Assembly: GCA_905202605.1 (NCBI GenBank)
Contig: CAJKSU010000093.1
Location: forward strand, 1-10,213
Direction of reading: 5' to 3'
Length of the DNA: 10,213 nucleotides
Source: an uncultured Eubacteriales bacterium
GTDB lineage: Bacteria; Bacillota; Clostridia; Oscillospirales; Oscillospiraceae
Under the pieces are notes generated by a model. That model did no database searches and was not told where the DNA came from. It saw only the letters and a program-made list of their open reading frames with translations. Shown here in pieces: positions 5,862 through 10,213 of the stretch. Each line of letters starts with the position of its first letter. Position 1 is the stretch's first letter. The position numbers and the translations under genes are program-made.

Positions 5862-6269
5862 TTACGCCTCTTCTGTTTCCTCGTCTCCGTCCCCTTTTTT
5901 CTTGTTCAGGATGGATCCGACCTTGTCCACCACACCGGGAACCAGATCAATGACCCGATCCATGGCGGTAGAAGCGGGCTGATCCACGGATACCACCCGC
6001 ACCGTCTCCCCCTGAATCACCAGAAAGCTGATGGGGGTGATGGTCACGCCCATGCCTGCGCCGCCGCCGAAGGAATTGTCGTGGTCGGGCTTCTGGTTCT
6101 TCTGGGCGAAATCCGAGCCGCCGGAGGCATAGCCCAGAGAAATCTTTGAAATCGGGATCACCGTTGCGCCGCCCGCCTCGATGGGCTGACCCACTACGGT
6201 ATTCGCATCCATCATGCTGCGAATCTTTTCCATGGTCGTTCCCATTAAATCACTGATTGGATGTGCCAT
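5862..6269 (-). CDS. ytfJ: GerW family sporulation protein YtfJ
   Basis: Protein of 135 residues of the GerW/YtfJ family, a spore protein needed for normal germination in Bacillus; its molecular activity is not established. The N-terminal HPISDLMGTTMEKIRSMMDA and the following VVGQPIEAGGATVIPISKISLGYASGG pattern are diagnostic. A glycine-rich stretch FGGGAGMGVTITPISFLVI (about 67-85) follows, and the C-terminus is short and charged (KKKGDGDEETEEA). ATG 6269 is chosen because AAAGGCGG lies 8 bases before it and the family begins here; an upstream in-frame ATG at 6326 would add 19 residues from within the neighbouring gene. It overlaps the 3' end of the DUF2953 gene by 20 bases, matching the ytfI-ytfJ pairing in Bacillus. 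Its presence is the best sign that the organism can form spores. Confidence 0.95.
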   Translation of the reverse strand: MAHPISDLMGTTMEKIRSMMDANTVVGQPIEAGGATVIPISKISLGYASGGSDFAQKNQKPDHDNSFGGGAGMGVTITPISFLVIQGETVRVVSVDQPASTAMDRVIDLVPGVVDKVGSILNKKKGDGDEETEEA

Positions 6270-6894
6270 TGTGTTTACCGCCTTTCTTTTTTGTGGTCCG
6301 GTAGATCCGAAGCCCCCGGATGCCATAGTGCAGCATCAGGTGAATCAGCTCTCCCAGAAATATATGCAGCGTACCGGAGACCAGAATACGATCCTCCGAT
6401 GCATTTGTATCCAGCGACACATCCATGCTGCGCCGCCGAATATCGAGGTGTCGCTCCAGAAACGGAACCAGCGCCCCCACGGCGCTCCAGCCCGCGCCGT
6501 ATTTCAGCGCCGCCGCCGCCGGGTCATGCTCCAGCGTCGCTACGAATAGATGAACGTCCAGCTCCGTCACCGTAAGATGGCGCGTCAGGCTGTCCAGCGC
6601 CTCCAGTCCCAGCGCCAAAAGCTGCCGGAACAGCGGGAGCTTTCCTCCAAGGCCGGAGGATTCTTCCTCCTCGTCCGGCTCCTCCGACTCTGGCGTTTCT
6701 TCCTTCTTTTTGCGCTTTTTCTTCTCTTTTTTCGGCTTTGCGGGAGGGCGCGGGTAGATCGGGATGGATTTTGGCCCGATTTTGGCGGTCACGCTGCCGC
6801 CGGACTGGTCATACCGCAAAAAGAGCTTCAGCGGCAGAAACCAGAGCAGCGCCAGCACCGCCAGAATGCCCAGCAGCACCCAAAGGGCCGTCAT
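6250..6894 (-). CDS. DUF2953 domain protein (YtfI-like), single-pass membrane protein
   Basis: Membrane protein of 214 residues with unknown function. An N-terminal transmembrane segment covers about 4-22 (LWVLLGILAVLALLWFLPL). Next comes a short predicted beta region (LFLRYDQSGGSVTAKIGP), a low-complexity linker, and the DUF2953 core from about 85, with hydrophobic helices and the segment SGTLHIFLGELIHLML (173-188). The linker is striking: about 53-64 is almost all Lys/Arg and about 65-78 almost all Glu/Asp, a basic block followed by an acidic block. DUF2953 genes typically sit next to ytfJ, and in Bacillus the pair is linked to sporulation, which supports a shared role here. The ATG overlaps the scpB stop as ATGA, and the GGGGAGG site lies in the scpB 3' end. 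Confidence 0.9.
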   Translation of the reverse strand: MTALWVLLGILAVLALLWFLPLKLFLRYDQSGGSVTAKIGPKSIPIYPRPPAKPKKEKKKRKKKEETPESEEPDEEEESSGLGGKLPLFRQLLALGLEALDSLTRHLTVTELDVHLFVATLEHDPAAAALKYGAGWSAVGALVPFLERHLDIRRRSMDVSLDTNASEDRILVSGTLHIFLGELIHLMLHYGIRGLRIYRTTKKKGGKHNGTSNQ

Positions 6895-7490
6895 GACGTG
6901 GCTTCCTCCCCGGCTGCGGCGGACTGCGCCGCCTGATCCTCAAGGGAGAGCTGCATCTCCAACTGCTGAGTCTGCGCCTGAGGCAGCTCCACCTCCGGCA
7001 GCTCGTCCAGAGAGGAAATGCCGAAGGTCCGGAGAAAATCCGGGGTGGTGCCGTATAAAATCGGGCGTCCCGGTACGCTCAGGCGCCCCTGCTCCTCAAT
7101 GAGCTTTTTATTCAGCAGCGCCGAAATGGTATAGCTGCTGTCCACGCCTCGAATCTGCTCCACAAAGGCCTTGGTGGTGGGCTGATAATAGGCGATGACC
7201 GTCAGCGTTTCCAGCGCCGAGGCGCTGAGCTTGGGGGGCTTTCTGGTTTCCAGTGCGCGGGTGATTACGTCCGAAAGCTCCTGCGCCGACACCATCTGAT
7301 AGGCGTCCTCCAGACGAATGATGCGCATGCCCCGTCGTTCAAAGCTGTAGGCATCCATCAGCGCTTTCAGCGCCGCTTCCACCTGATCCCCGCCTTTGCC
7401 GTTGGCATCCGCCATACGCTCCACTCCCACCGGGTCACCGGCGGCAAACAAAATTGCTTCCACCGCCCGGCGAATTTCCGCTTCGTCCAT
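6891..7490 (-). CDS. scpB: SMC-Scp complex subunit ScpB
   Basis: Cytosolic subunit of the SMC-ScpA-ScpB condensin; two ScpB copies bind the ScpA linker and help SMC organise and segregate the chromosome. At 199 residues the length is normal. Two winged-helix domains are visible: about 3-80 (AEIRRAVEAILFAAGDPV) and about 88-165. The second contains the highly conserved ALETLTVIAYYQP (92-104), IRGVDSSYTISALL (113-126) and GRPILYGTTPDFLRTFG (141-157). The tail after about 170 is rich in Gln, Ala and Glu and looks unstructured. Its start overlaps the scpA stop as TAATG, and its end overlaps the DUF2953 gene as ATGA, so translation of all three is probably coupled. Confidence 0.97.
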   Translation of the reverse strand: MDEAEIRRAVEAILFAAGDPVGVERMADANGKGGDQVEAALKALMDAYSFERRGMRIIRLEDAYQMVSAQELSDVITRALETRKPPKLSASALETLTVIAYYQPTTKAFVEQIRGVDSSYTISALLNKKLIEEQGRLSVPGRPILYGTTPDFLRTFGISSLDELPEVELPQAQTQQLEMQLSLEDQAAQSAAAGEEATS

Positions 7491-8281
7491 TACTCCCGCA
7501 CCTCGCTTTCGTCGGGCATCTTGAGATAGGATACCCGGTATTCGTTATTTTCATCTTGATTCACCGAAATACTGTGAATTTTACATAGCTCCAGCACCGA
7601 TAAGAACGTCGCCACCACCTCAGAGCGGCTTTTGTTCCCCCGGAACAGGCTTTTGAGCCTTGCAATGCCTCCGGAGATCAGACGCTTTAAGATCTCCGCG
7701 GACTTCCGCTCCACCGGATACGGCTCCTTGCCAACGATGCCGTTGAACGCCGTCACCGGCGCGGGCAGCTTCACCCGGCTGCGCTCCTGCAAATCAAACA
7801 GCGACCGGCGCAGATCGTCCTTGTCATGTTGATAGCGGTAGGTCTGATCCTTCCGGAGGGGTTCCGGGTTCTTTACAAAGGTGCAGCGCCCGATGTCGTT
7901 GCGCTTTTCCAGCCATGATGCAGGGCTTTTGAGCTTTTCGAGGATCTCCTGCCGCTGCCGCTGCTCCAGCGACTGAATCAGCAGCTCCATTTCGGAAAGT
8001 CCCTCCTGCCGCTCGGCCTCGCTGAGAAGCATTTTCGTTTTGATGAGCACCAGCTGGGACGCCATAGTGATGAACTCGCTGGCAATTTCCAGATCCATCC
8101 GCTTCATTTCGTCCAGATACGCCAGATACTGCTCCAGAATCACCGAAATCTGAATGTCCCGAATCTCGATTTTATTCTTGCTGAGCAGCAGCAAAATCAC
8201 GTCCAGCGGCCCGGTGAAATCCTCCGGCTCTGAATTTTTTGACTTCACCACATGGCTCAGGTGGTAGGTTGGTTCGTTCAT
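7490..8281 (-). CDS. scpA: SMC-Scp complex subunit ScpA (kleisin)
   Basis: Bacterial kleisin of 263 residues. The N-terminus binds the SMC neck, the middle binds ScpB, and the C-terminal winged helix binds the SMC head, closing the condensin ring. The signature DFTGPLDVILLLLSKNKIEI (21-40) is followed by ILEQYLAYLDEM and the long helix LEIASEFITMASQLVLIKTK (64-83). The C-terminal winged helix covers about 205-255 (RSEVVATFLSVLELCKIHSI). About 20 residues precede the usual family start, a small N-terminal extension. ATG 8281 has an AAGGAG site 5 bases upstream. The gene is 9 bases from the site-2 protease gene and overlaps scpB, so all three are in one operon. Confidence 0.97.
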   Translation of the reverse strand: MNEPTYHLSHVVKSKNSEPEDFTGPLDVILLLLSKNKIEIRDIQISVILEQYLAYLDEMKRMDLEIASEFITMASQLVLIKTKMLLSEAERQEGLSEMELLIQSLEQRQRQEILEKLKSPASWLEKRNDIGRCTFVKNPEPLRKDQTYRYQHDKDDLRRSLFDLQERSRVKLPAPVTAFNGIVGKEPYPVERKSAEILKRLISGGIARLKSLFRGNKSRSEVVATFLSVLELCKIHSISVNQDENNEYRVSYLKMPDESEVRE

Positions 8282-8290
8282 AGCTGCTCC

Positions 8291-8980
8291 TTAACCAAAA
8301 ATCGCTCTTAATATATAGTAGGGGAACACCGAAATGGTGCTCAGTCCGCTCAGCAGCGCGTTCCGGCAGAAATCCAGCGGCACGTCCAGAATCCCCGTAT
8401 AGAGCACCACCATCATCACAAGGAAGCCGTAGCGCTCATACCGGAGAATCTTATAGTATACCTCCTGGGGCAAAAGGGCGTTTAATACCTTGCTGCCGTC
8501 CAGCGGCGGGATGGGGATCACGTTGAATACCGCAAGGCCCACGCTCAGAATCGCCGTGTATTCCATAAAGGTAATGATAAAATCGGAGATCGCACCGCCG
8601 GTCTTCTGACTCACATAGACCGCCCCGGCCCGGATGCACAGCGCGAAAAATGCCAGAATCACATTGGAGATCGGCCCCGCTGCGGCGGTGATCGCCATAT
8701 CCCGAACGGGATGCTTGAAATTCCGCATGTTAATGGGAACGGGTTTTGCCCAGCCGAACCGGAAAATCGCCATCATGAGAAGGCCCCAGATGTCGATATG
8801 CTTGATGGGGTTAAAGGTGAGCCGCCCGGCATCCCTTGCGGTGGTGTCGCCCAGCTTCAGCGCCACTACGCCGTGACTGACCTCATGGAACATGATGCAC
8901 AGCAGCGACGCCGCCACAATGATCACATAGTCCCAAACGACCCCTAGATTCAGCTGTGCCAGCCACTGAGAAAAATTCAT
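8291..8980 (-). CDS. site-2 protease family protein (peptidase M50)
   Basis: Polytopic intramembrane zinc metalloprotease of 229 residues. The catalytic HEVSH (His32, Glu33, His36) lies in a hydrophobic helix (about 18-40), and the third zinc ligand is in NVIPIPPLDGSK (Asp161). Several further membrane segments are visible (about 98-118, 135-156, 185-200). The class matches compact M50 proteins often encoded next to scpA in Firmicutes; the substrate is not known. ATG 8980 is chosen because GGGAGGT ends 6 bases before it; an ATG at 8995 lies at the edge of that ribosome binding site and is unlikely to be used. A strong promoter lies just upstream, so this is the first gene of the scp operon. 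It is divergent from a second M50 protease gene. Confidence 0.94.
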   Translation of the reverse strand: MNFSQWLAQLNLGVVWDYVIIVAASLLCIMFHEVSHGVVALKLGDTTARDAGRLTFNPIKHIDIWGLLMMAIFRFGWAKPVPINMRNFKHPVRDMAITAAAGPISNVILAFFALCIRAGAVYVSQKTGGAISDFIITFMEYTAILSVGLAVFNVIPIPPLDGSKVLNALLPQEVYYKILRYERYGFLVMMVVLYTGILDVPLDFCRNALLSGLSTISVFPYYILRAIFG

Positions 8981-8986
8981 AGCCTG

Positions 8987-8993
8987 ACCTCCC
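8987..8993 (-). promoter_or_regulatory. ribosome binding site that decides the site-2 protease start
   Basis: GGGAGGT on the minus strand, six bases before ATG 8980. An in-frame upstream ATG at 8995 abuts this site, so it lacks its own ribosome binding site. Confidence 0.8.
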
Positions 8994-9005
8994 ATTTATC
9001 CATTC

Positions 9006-9034
9006 AGTATACCATCTCCCCGGTAAAATAGCAA
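9006..9034 (-). promoter_or_regulatory. sigma-A promoter with extended -10 for the protease-scpAB operon
   Basis: Minus strand: TTGCTA at -35 (9034-9029), a 17-base spacer, then TATACT (9011-9006) preceded by TGG, an extended -10. The -10 matches five of six consensus bases and the -35 four of six. Transcription would begin near 8999, giving a leader of about 19 bases that holds the GGGAGGT site. This is the best promoter in the window and probably drives everything leftward to rluB. Confidence 0.8.
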
Positions 9035-9038
9035 GCAG

Positions 9039-9066
9039 GAATACCCCGATGCCGGGCGCATAGAAT
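9039..9066 (+). promoter_or_regulatory. possible sigma-E-like promoter for the small membrane protein and SpoIVFB-like genes
   Basis: CATAGAAT (9059-9066) is one base from the mother-cell sigma-E -10 consensus CATACAAT, with a weak GAATACC -35-like element 13 bases upstream. Bacillus spoIVFA-spoIVFB is under sigma-E. The predicted start would fall close to the GAGG ribosome binding site, so the leader would be very short, and this remains a weak call. Confidence 0.28.
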
Positions 9067-9083
9067 GTTCTGAGGTGATGCCC

Positions 9084-9266
9084 ATGAAACGGCTGATTTC
9101 CGGGTGGTTTTTCTATGCGTCGGTGCTGGTGTTTCTCGCGGCTGCGGCACTGACCCTACCCCAGCGCTGCGCCGGGACGCTGGAGGCCATGGATAAGGCC
9201 GCCGCCCAGTCCCTTTCGGCGCTCTCCCAGCGTGCCGAAGCATTATGGCAGGAATATTATCCCTGA
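9084..9266 (+). CDS. hypothetical 60-residue single-pass membrane protein
   Basis: Not recognised. ATG 9084 is preferred, with GAGG about 8 bases upstream; GTG 9075 and ATG 9078 are in frame but overlap or abut that site. The product has a basic start (MKRLISG), one transmembrane helix at about 8-25 (WFFYASVLVFLAAAALTL) and a short helical tail (about 33-57, AMDKAAAQSLSALSQRAEAL) that ends WQEYYP. By charge the tail is probably outside the cytoplasm. It overlaps the next gene, a SpoIVFB-like protease, by 22 bases, so the two are co-expressed. In Bacillus the gene before spoIVFB encodes the membrane regulator SpoIVFA. This ORF is far smaller and I see no SpoIVFA or BofA similarity, so a partner role is only a hypothesis. 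Confidence 0.6.
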   Translation: MKRLISGWFFYASVLVFLAAAALTLPQRCAGTLEAMDKAAAQSLSALSQRAEALWQEYYP

Positions 9267-9814
9267 AGGGTTCCGTCTCCGTCCACCCTTCCCTGCTCCT
9301 GTGGCTGAGCATTTTATGCTACTGGGACATGCATTTGACCCTCTGCTTTCTTCTGGCGGCGGGAATCCATGAGATGGGGCACGGGCTGGCGCTCCTTTTT
9401 ATGGGTCGCCCGCCCTGCCGCATAAAGCTGAGCGCACTGGGGGCGCAGCTGGAAATTCCGGCGCTGGGCTATGGGCAGTCGGCGCTGGCGCTGGCAGCGG
9501 GGCCGATAGCAAGCCTGCTTCTGGGGCTTACTCTGCCCCTATGCCCCACTGCGGGACTTCTGAGCCTCGGCCTTGGGCTGTTCAATCTGCTGCCCCTCCG
9601 GGGTCTGGATGGTGGGGAGCTGCTCTATAACCTCCTGTGTCTCAGGCTTTCCCCGGAGCGAAGTGACCGAATCACCAGTGGAATTTCCATCCTTCTGTCC
9701 GCGCTGGTGGTTCCCGTTTCGCTGATTCTCAGTCTCAGACTGTCATTGGGGCTATGGCTCCCGGCAGCGTCCCTTTTGCTGCTGATGAAATCGCTGGACG
9801 CGGGGCGGTTGTAA
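9245..9814 (+). CDS. SpoIVFB-like M50 intramembrane metalloprotease
   Basis: Polytopic membrane protease of 189 residues. Zinc-binding HEMGH (His42, Glu43, His46) lies in a hydrophobic helix, and NLLPLRGLDGG (114-124) supplies the third ligand, Asp122. The early segment VSVHPSLLLW (11-20) resembles the start of SpoIVFB, which cleaves pro-sigma-K in the mother cell. There is no CBS domain, and the protein is shorter than Bacillus SpoIVFB (about 288 residues), so it is a compact relative. Hydrophobic segments at about 16-38, 80-98, 103-118, 146-165 and 167-182 fit the fold. ATG 9245 has only a weak ribosome binding site; the 22-base overlap with the preceding small ORF suggests coupled translation. 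Whether it processes a sigma factor is inference. Confidence 0.88.
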   Translation: MAGILSLKGSVSVHPSLLLWLSILCYWDMHLTLCFLLAAGIHEMGHGLALLFMGRPPCRIKLSALGAQLEIPALGYGQSALALAAGPIASLLLGLTLPLCPTAGLLSLGLGLFNLLPLRGLDGGELLYNLLCLRLSPERSDRITSGISILLSALVVPVSLILSLRLSLGLWLPAASLLLLMKSLDAGRL

Positions 9815-9837
9815 TCTCCGGGGAAATCTGGTATAGT
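9809..9837 (+). promoter_or_regulatory. candidate sigma-A promoter for the DUF1294 gene
   Basis: TTGTAA (9809-9814), overlapping the stop of the protease gene, a 17-base spacer and TATAGT (9832-9837). The -10 matches five of six consensus bases and the -35 four of six. The start would be near 9844, leaving a leader of about 13 bases with the GGAGGG site at its 5' end. Confidence 0.55.
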
Positions 9838-9848
9838 ATCCCCTGGAG
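9816..9848 (+). promoter_or_regulatory. inverted repeat that could mask the DUF1294 ribosome binding site
   Basis: CTCCGGGGA (9816-9824) can pair with TCCCC-T-GGAG (9839-9848) over 9 bp with one bulged T and a 14-base loop. The right arm contains the GGAG of the ribosome binding site and the loop contains the -10. In read-through mRNA from the protease gene the site would be hidden; in mRNA started at the local promoter the left arm is absent and it would be free. Confidence 0.45.
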
Positions 9849-9856
9849 GGAACGCC

Positions 9857-10123
9857 ATGCTGTATGTCATCTGTTATCTTTTGATCGTGAATATTGTCGC
9901 CTTTTTTCTCATGGGCATCGACAAGAAAAAGGCCCAGACCGGCGCATGGCGCATCCCGGAAAAGACACTGTTTCTCTCTGCAATCCTCGGCGGCGGCGTA
10001 GGGGCCATCGCAGGGATGCAGCTGTTTCGCCATAAAACCCGGCACCGGAGCTTTGTCATGGGCATGCCCCTGATCCTGCTGGCGTGGGTCATTCTGCTTG
10101 CCGCGTTCATCTATTTCCACTAA
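9857..10123 (+). CDS. DUF1294 domain-containing membrane protein
   Basis: Small membrane protein of 88 residues of unknown function. The family hallmarks are present: an N-terminal helix (about 3-19), then MGIDKKKAQTGAWRIPEKTL (19-38), the glycine-rich ILGGGVGAIAGMQLFRHKTRH (43-63) and a C-terminal helix (about 68-87). Two hydrophobic segments flank a short basic loop, so the protein is likely a hairpin in the cytoplasmic membrane. A GGAGGG site lies about 6 bases before ATG 9857. It follows the SpoIVFB-like gene by 42 bases but has its own promoter-like sequence, and a strong terminator follows the stop by 14 bases. DUF1294 proteins occur widely in bacteria without fixed neighbours, so the context says little about its job. 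Confidence 0.93.
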   Translation: MLYVICYLLIVNIVAFFLMGIDKKKAQTGAWRIPEKTLFLSAILGGGVGAIAGMQLFRHKTRHRSFVMGMPLILLAWVILLAAFIYFH

Positions 10124-10137
10124 ATCCTACATAATAT

Positions 10138-10178
10138 AAGGAGCACTGCATGAAAGACGATGCAGTGCTCCTTTTGTT
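10138..10178 (+). terminator. intrinsic terminator, probably bidirectional
   Basis: A perfect 14-bp stem (10138-10151 with 10160-10173, core GGAGCACTGCAT) and an 8-base loop, followed by CTTTTGTT on the plus strand. It ends the DUF1294 transcript. On the minus strand the stem is followed by TTATATTAT, so it can also stop the gene converging from the right edge. Confidence 0.92.
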
Positions 10179-10183
10179 GCCCT

Positions 10184-10213
10184 TTACTTCTTCTTTTTCT
10201 GTACCTTCTGCCG
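10184..10213 (-). CDS. C-terminal end of an unidentified gene with a Lys-rich tail (partial)
   Basis: A minus-strand frame enters from the right edge and reads RQKVQKKKK before TAA at 10186-10184. Only nine residues are visible, so the product cannot be named. Its stop lies 11 bases from the convergent terminator, which is the expected place for a gene end, and basic lysine tails are common at the ends of RNA-binding and ribosome-associated proteins. It could also be chance. Confidence 0.4.
   Translation of the reverse strand, partial: RQKVQKKKK

Noticed and set aside
6270..6326. N-terminal extension of YtfJ from ATG 6326
   Set aside because: The extra 19 residues lie out of phase within the DUF2953 gene and do not resemble the family. 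ATG 6269 has a good ribosome binding site and the family start.
8996..9083. Riboswitch or structured leader in the divergent intergenic region
   Set aside because: The leader after the sigma-A promoter is only about 19 bases and the rightward leader is equally short, so there is no room for a riboswitch.
9004..9312. Minus-strand open frame of about 102 codons across the divergent promoter region
   Set aside because: It covers the promoter and both plus-strand starts, is Pro/Arg-rich without a domain, and ends inside a region with a well-formed promoter.
9752..10120. Minus-strand open frame of about 122 codons opposite DUF1294
   Set aside because: It is antisense to a recognised DUF1294 protein and has no motif or ribosome binding site.
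1..10213. Mobile element, prophage, defence island or CRISPR array
   Set aside because: No transposase, integrase, repeat-spacer array, tRNA-borne attachment site or defence domain is visible. Apart from the AT-richer gap before cmk, composition is even and genes are housekeeping or sporulation types.

Overview
This window looks like a chromosomal, housekeeping-rich segment of a GC-rich, probably endospore-forming member of the Clostridia. The Oscillospiraceae (Oscillibacter/Flavonifractor-like) fit best. The inference rests on the high GC content, strong GGAGG-type ribosome binding sites, AUGA-type gene overlaps, and a mix of scpA/scpB, a GerW/YtfJ sporulation protein, a DUF2953 (YtfI-type) protein, a DacF-type carboxypeptidase and a SpoIVFB-like intramembrane protease. 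I see no mobile element, CRISPR array, tRNA or rRNA, and no gene-free stretch longer than about 110 bases.

Layout, following transcription on the minus strand. A divergent promoter region (about 8981-9083) starts a long leftward gene run: site-2 protease, scpA, scpB, DUF2953 protein, ytfJ, D-Ala-D-Ala carboxypeptidase, rluB. These genes overlap or lie within about 50 bases of each other. A clear sigma-A type promoter with an extended -10 precedes the protease gene. A second leftward run begins at about 3936 with its own promoter: an RpiR-family regulator, an HI0933/BaiN-type flavoprotein, possibly a 48-residue small ORF, cmk, plsC, and ispH running off the left edge. The cmk/plsC and plsC/ispH junctions are 4-base ATGA overlaps, so translational coupling is likely.

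On the plus strand a short rightward group contains a 60-residue single-pass membrane protein, an overlapping SpoIVFB-like M50 protease and a DUF1294 membrane protein, ended by a strong hairpin terminator. A Lys-rich reading frame entering from the right edge on the minus strand appears to converge on the same hairpin.

How the genes relate: the leftward run combines chromosome segregation (ScpA/ScpB with SMC), spore and envelope functions (YtfJ, DUF2953, carboxypeptidase, two M50 proteases) and rRNA modification (RluB). The second run combines nucleotide (Cmk), phospholipid (PlsC) and isoprenoid (IspH) metabolism. I do not see a clearly new multi-gene system. The points most worth a second look are the small membrane protein coupled to the SpoIVFB-like protease opposite a second M50 protease, a sporulation-sigma-like promoter before the carboxypeptidase gene, a possible hidden small gene before cmk, and a hairpin that could mask the DUF1294 ribosome binding site.
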